A DNA stretch of 64,000 nucleotides from Spirosoma linguale DSM 74 (lineage in GTDB: Bacteria; Bacteroidota; Bacteroidia; Cytophagales; Spirosomataceae): contig CP001769.1 in NCBI GenBank assembly GCA_000024525.1, positions 5,055,001 through 5,119,000 on the forward strand, in the 5' to 3' direction. A program made the translations under genes and the position numbers. Below are positions 17,358-26,749 of the stretch, piece by piece. Every line of letters starts with the position of its first letter. Within the stretch, counting starts at the first letter, position 1. The notes under the pieces were generated by a model. The model ran no database searches and was not told the origin of the DNA. It saw only the letters and a list, made by a program, of their open reading frames with translations.

Positions 17358-20300
17358 TTAGAAGCCAATTTGTAAACCACCGATGATTGTGCGCGGCTGC
17401 GGAGCCGAGTAGAAATCGATGCCGAGGTTAACCGGATTGCCAGTGTAGGCGTCCGAGTTAACTTCCGGGTCCCAGCCCGTGTATTTCGTGAATGTCAGCA
17501 GGTTCTGTCCCGTAGCAAAAATCCGAACCCGGCTCAGGTGAATACGCGTCAGCAGTTCTTTGGGTAGTGTGTAGCCCAGGGTAATGGTCCGCAACCGAAC
17601 GTAATCACCTTTTTGCAGGTACCGCGACGATTCGCCGGTGCCATTACCACCCAGCAAACGAGCCTGCGGCACGTTGGTAATATCGCCCGGTTTTTTCCAG
17701 CGGTTAAGCTGATCAATGGACTGGTTATCGAAGTAATCGCCATTGGCAGACTGGAATTTACCGCCACCATTATAGATGTAGTTACCGAACTGCCCGTTGA
17801 ACAACACGCTCAGGTCGATGCCTCCATAGCTGAACGTGTTGGTTATACCTCCGATGAATTTAGGCGCTGGATTTCCCAGGGGCACATAAGCCGCATCGTT
17901 GTAGTTGTTCGTCGTCGACCGGTCGATGGAGCCATCGGCATTGGTTGAATTCCGGTAATAGAGTGCGTCGCCATTCTGTACATCGACACCGGCATATTCA
18001 GGCCCGACGAACACGCCCAGGGGCTGTCCTTCCTGCGCCCGGTTGAGGAAGCTACCCGTAATGGTTGTGCCACCCAAATCGGTAATTACGTTCTTGTTAT
18101 AAGAAAGATTCAGCGAGGTTGTCCACTTGAAAGGGCCGTTGAAGTTGTTGGAGTTAAAGACAAACTCCACCCCCTTGTTCTCCAGCTTACCTACGTTGCG
18201 CAACTGCGTCCGGAAGCCCGATGAGCCCGGTACATTTACGTTGAGCAGCAAACCACTCGTGTTCTTCTGGTAATAGTCGATTTCGCCGGTGAAGCGATTG
18301 TTGAGGAAACCGAACTCCAGACCAATATCAGTCTGTAAGGTTTTCTCCCAGGTCAGGTCGGGGTTTGGTATTTGCGATGGGGCCTGTCCCGGCACACCAG
18401 CGTACCCTGCCGATGTACCCGCATTGTTCGTGGCCGCATACAGAGCCAATGAACTGAAATTACCGATTTCGGCATTACCGGTCAGACCATAACTGGCCCG
18501 CAGTTTGAGCAGGCTCAGAACTTTCACATCTTTCAGGAATGACTCTTCGGTGAGAATCCAGCCTGCCGATGCCGCCGGGAAGAAACCGTATCGGTTATTC
18601 GTTCCGAAACGCGACGATCCATCAATCCGGCCCGATACCCCCAGTAAATAGCGGTTATTGAATCGATAGTTGACCCGGGCAAAATAGGAAAGGAAGCTAA
18701 AGCTGGTTTCCTGCCCGTCGCCCGCCGTAATTCGGGCGGCCGATGTGATTTGTTTGTACGCGCTGCTGGGAAATTGCTGACCCGTTACGGAGCTGTAATT
18801 GTTGCGCGACTCCTGGTACGACATACCCACCGTAGCGTCTACATCATGTTTTTCGGCAAACGTCCGGCCAAAGGAGAAGTAGTTGTTGGTGGTATAGTTA
18901 GCCACCTGTCGGAATGTATTTGACCCCAGACCATTCGGTGCGCCCGTATTGCCCCGCGTTTCGCGACCGTAATATTCTTCTTCCTGCTGGCTCAGGAGGT
19001 CGGTACCGAACTCGGTACGGAACGACAGGCCGGGCAGTAGTTTATAATCGGCATATACATTCCCGATCATCCGGTACACCCGCGCCTGTAGGTTGGCAAA
19101 ATCGCGGTTGATCAGCGGGTTGTAGTACAGCGGGAAGCTTGGGTAAAGGTCAGGATCAGCACCACTCACCCGACCGGTACGCGGGTCGACAACCGGCGTC
19201 ATGGGCGACAGGGCCACAATCTGCATCGGTGTCGAGAAAGCATTGTCGTTCGAAACCCGGTCGTTAATGGAGTGCGACAGGTTGAAGTTCACCCCTAGCG
19301 TCAGTTTATCCGTGGCGGTATGGTCGAGGTTAACCCGGCCACTCAGGCGACGAAACCGGTTTTTGATGATAATCCCGCTCTGATCGAAGTACTGACCCGA
19401 AATAAAGAACCGGGTTTTGGCATCGCCACCGCGTGCACTCAGGTCATACTGCTGCGAAGGCGCTTTCTGGAAGGCTTCCTGCTGCCAGTCGGTATTGTAT
19501 TTTGGATTTTCGCCCTGCCAGCCTGCGGGATCACCGGCCGCGTAGCGCGTAAACCGGTTGGCCAGCGAGGTAGCCGAAGTAGCACCCGTATTGGCACGCG
19601 CTTCCTGCAACAGCTCTACATACTGCTGTGTATTTAACCACTGACGCAGGTGCGTTGGGTTACTGGCTCCCATTTGTGCCGACGCTTCGAAGGTTGTTTT
19701 GGCAGCACGTCCTTTCTTGGTCGTGATCAGTACAACCCCGTTCGACGCCCGTGAGCCGTAAATAGCGGCCGAGGACGCATCTTTCAGGATTTCCAGCGAT
19801 TCGATGTCGTTGGGGTTCAAATCGGCAATGGGGTTGGTTGGGGCAGTTGTCGACGACTGATCCGACGATGTGAGCGGGATACCGTCGATCACATAAAGCG
19901 GCTGGCTGCTGGCCGTCAGGGACGAGGAGCCCCGCACCCTAATCTGCAACCCCTGCCCGACTTTACCGTTAAGCGAGGTAATCTGTACCCCCGCTACTTT
20001 ACCCTGTAGGGCTTGTTCAACGCTGGGAACGGGGATGTTCTCAATATCGCGAGCACCTACTTTGGCGATATTACCGGTCAGGTTACGCTTCGACTGGGCA
20101 CCGTATCCGGTCACAATCACTTCATCGAGCGAACGGGTATCGTTACTCAATGCTACATCAATCACCGAGCGGTTTCCAATAGATACTTCCTGCGTAACCA
20201 CGCCCACGAAGCTGTACACCAGCGTACTAATCGTAGTCGGTACACTCAGCGAATAATTTCCGTTGGCATCCGTCTGCGTACCCCGGGTTGTCCCTTTGGC

Positions 20301-20441
20301 AACAATAGATACCCCTGGCAATGGGTTGCCATCCTCGGCCGACGTGACCCTTCCGGTCACTTGCCGCTCCTGCTGTGCACTGACGTTCGTCGCTATCAGA
20401 CAACCCCAGGTTACCAACAGAAGTAGTAAAAAGTTTCTCAT
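17358..20441 (-). CDS. SusC/RagA-family TonB-dependent transporter (pair 2)
   Basis: The protein has 1027 residues. A signal peptide ends near NVSAQ. The regulatory-like domain (about 27-108, GVSIVAKGTTRGTQTDANG), the TonB-box-like LDEVIVTGYG and the plug with VRVRGSSSLTASSQPLYVIDG and AIYGSRASNGVVLITTKKG are all present. The barrel ends in IIGGLQIGF. It shares long barrel blocks with the SusC at 10280, such as SGLLLNVNVPG..GF and FNG.FGN, so the two are recent paralogues. A well-formed promoter is visible upstream (20470-20501). The substrate is unknown. Confidence 0.93.
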   Translation of the reverse strand: MRNFLLLLLVTWGCLIATNVSAQQERQVTGRVTSAEDGNPLPGVSIVAKGTTRGTQTDANGNYSLSVPTTISTLVYSFVGVVTQEVSIGNRSVIDVALSNDTRSLDEVIVTGYGAQSKRNLTGNIAKVGARDIENIPVPSVEQALQGKVAGVQITSLNGKVGQGLQIRVRGSSSLTASSQPLYVIDGIPLTSSDQSSTTAPTNPIADLNPNDIESLEILKDASSAAIYGSRASNGVVLITTKKGRAAKTTFEASAQMGASNPTHLRQWLNTQQYVELLQEARANTGATSATSLANRFTRYAAGDPAGWQGENPKYNTDWQQEAFQKAPSQQYDLSARGGDAKTRFFISGQYFDQSGIIIKNRFRRLSGRVNLDHTATDKLTLGVNFNLSHSINDRVSNDNAFSTPMQIVALSPMTPVVDPRTGRVSGADPDLYPSFPLYYNPLINRDFANLQARVYRMIGNVYADYKLLPGLSFRTEFGTDLLSQQEEEYYGRETRGNTGAPNGLGSNTFRQVANYTTNNYFSFGRTFAEKHDVDATVGMSYQESRNNYSSVTGQQFPSSAYKQITSAARITAGDGQETSFSFLSYFARVNYRFNNRYLLGVSGRIDGSSRFGTNNRYGFFPAASAGWILTEESFLKDVKVLSLLKLRASYGLTGNAEIGNFSSLALYAATNNAGTSAGYAGVPGQAPSQIPNPDLTWEKTLQTDIGLEFGFLNNRFTGEIDYYQKNTSGLLLNVNVPGSSGFRTQLRNVGKLENKGVEFVFNSNNFNGPFKWTTSLNLSYNKNVITDLGGTTITGSFLNRAQEGQPLGVFVGPEYAGVDVQNGDALYYRNSTNADGSIDRSTTNNYNDAAYVPLGNPAPKFIGGITNTFSYGGIDLSVLFNGQFGNYIYNGGGKFQSANGDYFDNQSIDQLNRWKKPGDITNVPQARLLGGNGTGESSRYLQKGDYVRLRTITLGYTLPKELLTRIHLSRVRIFATGQNLLTFTKYTGWDPEVNSDAYTGNPVNLGIDFYSAPQPRTIIGGLQIGF

Positions 20442-20469
20442 TTGTTGATCTATTAAGTCTATAAACCAA

Positions 20470-20501
20470 CAAAATTACGAATCCATGTATTTTAATATCA
20501 A
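20470..20501 (-). promoter_or_regulatory. Promoter of SusC/SusD pair 2
   Basis: On the minus strand TTG (20499-20501) and TAATTTTG (20470-20477) are separated by 21 bp, matching the Bacteroidota TTG/TAnnTTTG consensus. The -7 box lies 28 bp upstream of the SusC start. Confidence 0.5.
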
Positions 20502-20545
20502 GCTATCATATAAAAATCAGAAAATATACTGATCAAAGGCCCAGC

Positions 20546-20650
20546 CTACCAGTCAAAGGCATAGCCTGCCAGCAAAAACAGAGTTGCTATCAGCAAACTG
20601 ACAAAAGCCGCCGTGGCAGCCTGCCGGGCAACGGAAGGGATATATTTCAT
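20546..20650 (-). CDS. Possible 34-residue single-pass membrane protein
   Basis: A small frame runs from ATG 20650 to TAG 20546-20548. It encodes a short N-terminus with a lysine and an arginine, then a hydrophobic helix (FVSLLIATLFLLAGYAF) ending in DW. It begins 13 bp after the DUF421 stop on the same strand, so it could be the last gene of that unit. The hydrophobic pattern favours a real small membrane protein, but no homologue is known to me and no clear ribosome site is visible. Confidence 0.35.
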   Translation of the reverse strand: MKYIPSVARQAATAAFVSLLIATLFLLAGYAFDW

Positions 20651-20663
20651 AAAGTGATTAGGG

Positions 20664-21230
20664 CTACTTTATCTGATTTCTGTTTGCCTGGGAAGGACGG
20701 GTAACATTTTGTAAACTAGGCATATCCGCAGAAAGGCTACCCGAAATAACGGTAAACGAGCCATCGGTTTCCAGCACAACAGCCGACACATCCGCTGGAT
20801 TGGCCGCACCCGACTGCCGCATGGCCGACAAGATTTCATCGGGTGTGACCCGTTCTCGCCGTAAAGCCCCGTGCAAGTAGGTTCCCTGATGAAACAGTAG
20901 CGCAGGCTCACTCTTGATGCCCCGCCGAAACCACGGCCATCGGACCGATAACCAGGCTACACTATATTGAAGACCGATGAGCAAGGCTAAGGCCATCAAC
21001 CCATCGGCCACCCCCGTTTGACGGGAAACGATGATGGTCGAGAGCGTAGAGCCCAGAGCAACGGTAACAACCAGGTCAAATGCGTTCATCTTCGATAGGG
21101 TACGCTTGCCGGATATTCGCAGGAACAGCAAGAGCCCTGCATAGGCTAGCACGCCTACAAACAAGACCCTACCAATGCTCTCCCATCCCTTAAATAGCCA
21201 ATTGCTGACATTATCGAACACATCTGTCAT
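20664..21230 (-). CDS. DUF421/YetF-family membrane protein
   Basis: The protein has 188 residues. Three membrane helices lie in the first 95 residues, with the family signature LRISGKRTLSKMNAFDLVVTV-like block and ALGSTLSTII. A cytoplasmic domain follows (PALLFHQGTYLHGALRRERV, then DEILSAMRQSGAANPADVSAVVLETDGSFTVI). This is the standard YetF/DUF421 architecture. Function is unknown in the family, with some members linked to stress and spore physiology. The C-terminus is cut shorter than in many members. Confidence 0.85.
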   Translation of the reverse strand: MTDVFDNVSNWLFKGWESIGRVLFVGVLAYAGLLLFLRISGKRTLSKMNAFDLVVTVALGSTLSTIIVSRQTGVADGLMALALLIGLQYSVAWLSVRWPWFRRGIKSEPALLFHQGTYLHGALRRERVTPDEILSAMRQSGAANPADVSAVVLETDGSFTVISGSLSADMPSLQNVTRPSQANRNQIK

Positions 21231-21303
21231 GATTACTTCCGGTTAATAAAGTGTCTTCTTTGTCTTTCAGGTGTGCAGATACCCGAGTAATAGCCCATAA
21301 GCG

Positions 21304-21864
21304 TTATGGGTTTGTGACAGGCAAAACAGGCATCGGTTTGTAAAACATGACCAGCGTACCCAGCCGCTTGTTGGGGGCTGTTACAGGAGCCGAAAGTTCA
21401 TAAACCGCCTTGTCATTAAAATAGATATCGTCCTTTTGAAGCAGATAAGCGGGAAAACGGCTGGCAAAGGAAATACCCTGATTTTTTTTGTTCGTGGAGA
21501 TTGTCACCTTACCCGATGGATCGACAAGCAACATTTCCTGAACGCCTTTATTCTGTACCAATGTGTTGAAGTACTCATTAATTTCACCCGGCTTATTCTG
21601 TAGTAAAGCATTTCGAACCGCCCATACAAACGTTTTCATGCTAAAGGTCAATTGCTGCTGATTAGCCGAAAGCTGGTTATTCCGAGCGGTTACGCGCATG
21701 GATTCACGCTCATGAGCAAACTGGGCCTTCAGCTGCCAATTTCTGTAGAGCAGATAGCTGCACCCAATCCCTAAAAGAATGATTGCGATATAAAGCACAT
21801 TTTTGGGGTCCAAACTCAGTTTGGACATCATCGTGGTTTCTGTAGATGGCTGTTGAGTCGTCAT
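21304..21864 (-). CDS. Single-pass membrane protein with periplasmic sensor-like domain
   Basis: The protein has 186 residues. A cytoplasmic N-terminus of about 20 residues, with a possible internal start at MMSKLS, is followed by one membrane helix (VLYIAIILLGIGCSYLLY), a short coiled segment and a periplasmic alpha/beta domain (about 75-180). The domain has MLLVDPSGKVTISTNKK and ELSAPVTAPNKRLGTLVMFY, the order expected of a single-Cache/PAS-like extracellular sensor. No output domain is attached. I do not know a named family. It stands alone between DUF421 and DUF1622. Confidence 0.55.
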   Translation of the reverse strand: MTTQQPSTETTMMSKLSLDPKNVLYIAIILLGIGCSYLLYRNWQLKAQFAHERESMRVTARNNQLSANQQQLTFSMKTFVWAVRNALLQNKPGEINEYFNTLVQNKGVQEMLLVDPSGKVTISTNKKNQGISFASRFPAYLLQKDDIYFNDKAVYELSAPVTAPNKRLGTLVMFYKPMPVLPVTNP

Positions 21865-22120
21865 ATTATCCGTTGAGTCGTTAGGTGATTAAATGCCCTG
21901 ATTGAATAGCACTTAATCTATAAACAGCGGAGGCCTTAGACGAAACTTAGGAGAAGCTTAGAATTTGATTAGAACGAATAGTGTTCGTTCAATTAAGCCG
22001 TTATGTCTGTTCTGAATGAGCCTGACCAAAACAAAACGCATCCAATCGTTATGCTGGTCAAGTGTTAATTCACCAGCCTTGCACAAAAAAGGCGGGTACG
22101 CGGTCATTTATTGTGGGCCA

Positions 22121-22498
22121 TTAGTTGTCCAGAGGAGAAGACGCTGGTTGTTGTCGTACGTTATCCCGTTGTTCGGCATTACGTAGTTCACGTTCCAGAA
22201 AGTAATTAAGGGCTGTTCTCAATACAGCAATGGCCGCTAACAGGCCAATGTCATTCCAGGTAGGGGCGACGGCCGTTTTTAGAATATCGGCTCCTAATTC
22301 CAATTCTAAAGCCAGCGCCAGCGATCGACCTAACGATAGTCGAATTTCCTCTTTTGGTACCGCCAAACTTCGGTCTGTAGCCATCGCCAGTAAGAAACTC
22401 CCCAATGCCCGCACCGATGCCGTTGCAATGACAAGGGCAGCACCGGCTTCGATCCACCAGGCCGATAGCAAAGTGGCCGCTTTAATAAATTCTTCCAT
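22121..22498 (-). CDS. DUF1622 membrane protein
   Basis: The protein has 125 residues with three hydrophobic helices. The conserved block LGRSLALALELELGADILKT followed by VAPTWNDIGLLAAIAVLRT and NYFLERE is the DUF1622 signature. The last 20 residues are polar and variable. Function is unknown. It ends up 26 bp downstream of the DUF2254 gene on the same strand, so the two likely form an operon. Confidence 0.85.
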   Translation of the reverse strand: MEEFIKAATLLSAWWIEAGAALVIATASVRALGSFLLAMATDRSLAVPKEEIRLSLGRSLALALELELGADILKTAVAPTWNDIGLLAAIAVLRTALNYFLERELRNAEQRDNVRQQPASSPLDN

Positions 22499-22524
22499 GA
22501 GCCAGATACTTATTTATGGCCACT

Positions 22525-23856
22525 TTATGACCATGTCTTTTTAAGCTGGGCGTACAAGTCGAGTACCTGTTGCTTTTCATAATCGCTATTGAGCGTCTGC
22601 TCCGAGTAGGTCACAAGTAGCGATGCCTGCTTTATAAGGATCTGTTTGCGGTCTACGGAACAGGCTGCGTCATTTACCAGAGCCAACGCCCGCAGTAATC
22701 GACGAAATACGGCGTGGTTTCCTCTGGCATTGATACGGGGGAGGTCAAACGCCTGCCGGATATAGTCGTCAAAACTCGTACTGCGAATCAAAACCCTCAG
22801 GTGCTTACCGTCAGAACGCAAGCGGGATGGAAACTCGCGCCGGGCAAGTCGTTCACAAACAGCACCGAGGTAATCTACCGCCATTATGGCGGTAGTTGTG
22901 TCGTTGATACCCGGCGAAAGTGCCTTGAGTGCAATATCTACCAATTGCTGAATACCGAACGCAACGTCCTGCTCTACGTTGCGATGCCGTCCGATGCTTA
23001 CGTACTTCATCAGATCACCAGGCCAGTCGGCTTCAGCCGGGTCAGGGCGCTCCATACCACTACGAACGCTAAAGAGTATAGTTCCCTCGCCCACAAACGC
23101 TCCCATTTCTTTTTCTATACGCAGCACCACATGGTTTTTACCAGCCCAGTCCAGCAGCCCATCGGTGTTGATGCGTTGCAGATAACCCGACTGACTTGTC
23201 CTGACTGGATGCCAGCCCTTTTGTTCTTCTGTATAGTGTAAAGCTGCTTCAGCTTTCTCAGGGTCGTCGATCGGTTCACCAAACCGTTCTGGAAAAAGGC
23301 TCTCAATGGCTTTACTCGTTTCATGGAAAATATGCTGGACAATGGTGCCTGTCTGGAGCGATTCGGCAATATGGTGTATAAAAAAGATCAGCGCAGCTAC
23401 CCCACCCAGGGCTAATAACAAACCAACCAGCACAGCCGTGGCCGGAACGAATTTTATCTCATCGGTTCCCCGAATCGTACCCAGTACGATCAGGCAATAG
23501 GCAAAGACACTGACAAAGTAACCCATAACCAGCTGATTGAGCCGATCCCGCATAAAATTTCGCAACACGCGTGGCGAATACTGGCTACTCACCTGGGTAA
23601 TGGTGGCCAGGGTCAGGGAAAAGGCCAGAGCAGCTACCGTAAGCATTGAACTCGCAATGGCCGACAGCATACCCCGGGCTCCATCGGCTCCGGTACCGAA
23701 CAGAAGAGGAAGCCGTTTCTGCCCATTCCAGGCAGTATGCACATCGAACTCGATTAACCCATAGGCCAGCCCAAAGGAAAACAGTACCATCAGGCCCGGC
23801 ACAAACCACAATGATTCTTTAAGTTGCTGCCAGTATTGCTCAAGCCGGGTTGTCAT
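22525..23856 (-). CDS. DUF2254 predicted membrane protein
   Basis: The protein has 443 residues. Four membrane helices occupy the first 165 residues, including the motif SSMLTVAALAFSLTLATITQ and the phrase QYSPRVLRNFMRD typical of DUF2254. A soluble domain from about 190 to the end includes SGYLQRI and ALSPGINDTTTA, also diagnostic. The function is unproven, with a channel or transporter-like role proposed for relatives. Probably co-transcribed with DUF1622. It is divergent from a decayed gene remnant. Confidence 0.85.
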   Translation of the reverse strand: MTTRLEQYWQQLKESLWFVPGLMVLFSFGLAYGLIEFDVHTAWNGQKRLPLLFGTGADGARGMLSAIASSMLTVAALAFSLTLATITQVSSQYSPRVLRNFMRDRLNQLVMGYFVSVFAYCLIVLGTIRGTDEIKFVPATAVLVGLLLALGGVAALIFFIHHIAESLQTGTIVQHIFHETSKAIESLFPERFGEPIDDPEKAEAALHYTEEQKGWHPVRTSQSGYLQRINTDGLLDWAGKNHVVLRIEKEMGAFVGEGTILFSVRSGMERPDPAEADWPGDLMKYVSIGRHRNVEQDVAFGIQQLVDIALKALSPGINDTTTAIMAVDYLGAVCERLARREFPSRLRSDGKHLRVLIRSTSFDDYIRQAFDLPRINARGNHAVFRRLLRALALVNDAACSVDRKQILIKQASLLVTYSEQTLNSDYEKQQVLDLYAQLKKTWS

Positions 23857-23964
23857 CAGGCGGATGTGTGGGGTGTGCTTTACAAACCCGGCGAGCCAAA
23901 AATGGTTTTACGGCTGCCACCTCGCCATACAACCGAACCATCCCTCAATACACTGTAGGTGGCC

Positions 23965-24283
23965 ATGCTGTTGTGCCATCAGCAACGCACTACTATTCAT
24001 CTGGTTTGTATACTGGACCCTGATCGGATGGAGTACTCACCGGTTTACGGCCCAGACGAGTTTATCGGAATAGAGACAGAAAACATTCAGACCCTGACCG
24101 CTGATGATTAATTTTCATGAAGTAGCAGATATTATTCTCGACGTAAAAAAAGCAAGAGGGTGGCGCCGGAAACTATTTTTCGTCTTTGCCAGCCCCATTA
24201 AAATAGCGCAGGAAAAGCAGCAGATTCGTGATGGAGAAGTCATACTTAGAGGCAAACATGAAACACTAAACACCGTTTCCTGA
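23965..24283 (+). pseudogene. Decayed gene remnant, possibly sterol desaturase/fatty-acid hydroxylase C-terminus
   Basis: Two short overlapping frames are read here. The first, 23965-24111, ends in GIETENIQTLTADD. The second, 24104-24283, starts INFHEVADIILDVKKARGWR and continues KLFFVFASPIKIAQEK. The second fits the tail of sterol-desaturase-superfamily hydroxylases (NFH..xDI..D......W+.KL...F..P). A frameshift at about 24100-24110 would join the two into one C-terminal fragment. The histidine-box region of the enzyme is absent upstream. The family call rests on memory of the tail motif only. The remaining bases of 23857-24378 hold nothing else I can support. Confidence 0.35.
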
Positions 24284-24334
24284 GCATAAGTACATTTGTG
24301 TTTCTACCTCTGACTTTGAACAGAACCTGGTTAT

Positions 24335-24380
24335 AGACGCGCAAAGGGGCGGATTTTTCAATCCGCCCCTTTGCGCGTCT
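24335..24380 (-). terminator. Terminator overlapping the M43 protease stop codon
   Basis: Arms at 24335-24354 and 24361-24380 are perfect 20-bp complements with a 6-bp loop. The stop codon (24379-24381) of the minus-strand protease lies in the stem. The hairpin would form in the 3' end of the operon transcript. Confidence 0.7.
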
Positions 24381-26745
24381 ACTGCTTCACAATCCGTCGT
24401 CTGAATACCTGTTCGCCTATCCTGACCTCGATGAAATACACGCCGGGCGGGGCCGTTTTTATATCGAGCGTTTGCTGGAAGAGGTCAGCGGTTTTCTGGT
24501 GATTTTGTCGGGAAAGTTCTACACCTGTCAGGTTACGCACGCCCAGCGTAAGTGTGCCCCGTTGCGGACCACTGAAGAGCACCATCATCTGCCCGTCGCT
24601 AGGGTTGGGCGTTACCTGTAGCGCCTGTTCGGCCAGGGGCGTATTCGCCGTGACGGTTCCTGCCCGCACGTTGATCGTTACCACGGCCGTGGTGCTACAC
24701 AGGTCCAGGCCTGAACCGGTAACGGTATACGACGTGGTCTGAGTGGGTGAGGCTAGTACCTGCGGCCCTAGGGTGGTGTTCAGCCCAGTGCCAACCCAGT
24801 TGTAGATACCCGCTCCACGGGCATTCAAGGTAACGGTTTCGCCCGGACTAATGAACAGCGACGATGCCGCTATTTGTACCGATGGTTTCTGGCCCACGTT
24901 GGCCACAATGTTATGCGCTACGTTCAGCCCCAGACTGTCGGCATACCGGAGCCAGTTGCCCTGCTGGTTCTGCCGCCAGGAGGTTGCCGCAAGAGACTCA
25001 CCATTTTTCGTCGTGAAAACAGCAATGGTATCGCCGGTAGCGTACGGGAACGTAACCCCCACATGGAAACCCAGTCCGCTTACCGGCACATTTTTGTCGA
25101 AGGTAACGGTAGTTGGGCGGTTGTTGGCGACATCGTCCAGAATGGTACGGAGAGGTACGTCTTTTTCTCCCAGCACAGCACCGGGGCCACCTTGAAAACC
25201 GCGTCCGTTCCAGACGGTTACCGTCACTACCGATTCGGTAGAGGCTCCCCTGGCAGCCTTAGCCACCCCAAACTTAAGCGATGCTCCAGCCAGATTTGTA
25301 TAGCCCAGCTTATTGGCAAAAAACTCCGATACGGCTTTACTCCGGCGGCTGTTCTGCCCGGCTACATAACCGGTTCCGCCCACTTCACGTAACACCGTTG
25401 GCGTTCCATCAAAGTTCTTGACCGTATTGCAAAGCCCCTGGTTGAGCACTTCAATGTATTCGGTACGCGTAACCGGGTCCGACTGCCCAATGGCATTGGA
25501 CGTGACCAGCGTTACCTTAAACTTACCCGGCTGGGTATACGTAACAACGGGATTCTGCTCCGTTGAGGTAGATGGCGTGCCTCCCTCGAACGTCCAGGAC
25601 CAGCTCGTCGGGAATCCATCCGAGAGGTCGTTGAACTTAATCTGGCCGCCTAATAATACCTGCTGATTATCGGCGCGGAAGTTCGACACCGGCCGAACGG
25701 CCACCAGCGTACCACACACATTGGATGATAAAAGACTTACCCGCCGGGGACTAAGTGCCATAACGGCCCGAATTCGATCTTTCTGATTTAGGGTAAAAAT
25801 ATTCATGCAGGCATCGTTGGAGTAATCCATGTAGTTCTGCACCATATTAGTCGATCCGCAACTCACCCGACCAACCGGGCAACCTCGGCTCTCCGATGCC
25901 TGCGGGGGCGTATCGGCGCAAAAGTCGTCACCGCAGTTCGCATCACCCCAGATGTGACGAAGACCAAACCAGTGGCCCGTTTCGTGTGATAATGTACGAC
26001 CAAGGTTATACGTATCGCGCATGGTGGGGAAGGTCCCTTTCTCGACATTGCCAAAGGAGCGGTAGTCGATCACGACACCATCCGTACTGGCCGGGCCTTC
26101 GCTCGGGATACCGGGCAAATTCGACTGGCTCGGAAACTGGGCATACCCCAATAGCTGACCACCTCCGGCTACGGCATCGTTCAGGTCGACAACCCAGATG
26201 TTATAATATTTGTCGGGATTCCAGTAGCTGCTGGGTTTGAGGATACCTTCAATGTCGTTTCGGTTCCAGTTGGCCCGGTTGCCATTGTAGCGGTCAATAC
26301 CCGGCTCAGCCATCGACTGCCCCTGTGGATTGACGATGGCTGGGCAGAATTCGATTTCAATATCGGCACCTAGTGGGTTGTCGTTGAACCCCCGCGTACC
26401 GGCCTTCCGCCGAAAATCTTCGTTGAGTGTGGTAAGCTGCGCCTGCACCTGTGCCCGGCTGATGTTGCGCCCCGAACCAACCGCTTCGCCGTTATGCACG
26501 ACGTGGATCACAACGGGAATGGTAATGACCGTCGCTAAACCTACCCGGCCACTAGCCATCTGTTTTTTGATCTCGACCATTTTACGCTGCAACGCCCGCT
26601 CAAAGTCGTTGAGGGTGCCCAACTCAGGATGACGAGCGCGGAGCAGACTATCCATCTCCATCGTAGCACATTGCTGGGCAGTCTGAGCGCGTACTCCCGA
26701 TGTCAACAGGACAAGTAGTGATAAGCTGAGTAGTAGTCGGAACAT
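24379..26745 (-). CDS. Secreted M43 (pappalysin-type) metalloprotease with PKD and type IX sorting domains
   Basis: The start is set at ATG 26745 (MFRLLLSLSLLVLL). This gives a clean signal peptide and 4 bp of spacing, whereas the longer frame overlaps the preceding gene. The protein has 788 residues. The zinc motif HExxHxxGxxH runs from His254 to His264, with a Met-turn NYMDYSNDACM. A PKD domain follows (GQIKFNDLSDGFPTSWSWTF), then further beta-sandwich modules, and a C-terminal type IX sorting domain (VTPNPSDGQMMVLF ... VYFIEVRIG). It should be exported across the outer membrane to cut proteins outside the cell. It is the last gene of the SusC/SusD operon starting at 32690, so its fragments may feed that transporter. 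Confidence 0.9.
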   Translation of the reverse strand: MFRLLLSLSLLVLLTSGVRAQTAQQCATMEMDSLLRARHPELGTLNDFERALQRKMVEIKKQMASGRVGLATVITIPVVIHVVHNGEAVGSGRNISRAQVQAQLTTLNEDFRRKAGTRGFNDNPLGADIEIEFCPAIVNPQGQSMAEPGIDRYNGNRANWNRNDIEGILKPSSYWNPDKYYNIWVVDLNDAVAGGGQLLGYAQFPSQSNLPGIPSEGPASTDGVVIDYRSFGNVEKGTFPTMRDTYNLGRTLSHETGHWFGLRHIWGDANCGDDFCADTPPQASESRGCPVGRVSCGSTNMVQNYMDYSNDACMNIFTLNQKDRIRAVMALSPRRVSLLSSNVCGTLVAVRPVSNFRADNQQVLLGGQIKFNDLSDGFPTSWSWTFEGGTPSTSTEQNPVVTYTQPGKFKVTLVTSNAIGQSDPVTRTEYIEVLNQGLCNTVKNFDGTPTVLREVGGTGYVAGQNSRRSKAVSEFFANKLGYTNLAGASLKFGVAKAARGASTESVVTVTVWNGRGFQGGPGAVLGEKDVPLRTILDDVANNRPTTVTFDKNVPVSGLGFHVGVTFPYATGDTIAVFTTKNGESLAATSWRQNQQGNWLRYADSLGLNVAHNIVANVGQKPSVQIAASSLFISPGETVTLNARGAGIYNWVGTGLNTTLGPQVLASPTQTTSYTVTGSGLDLCSTTAVVTINVRAGTVTANTPLAEQALQVTPNPSDGQMMVLFSGPQRGTLTLGVRNLTGVELSRQNHQKTADLFQQTLDIKTAPPGVYFIEVRIGEQVFRRRIVKQ

Positions 26746-26749
26746 ACGC

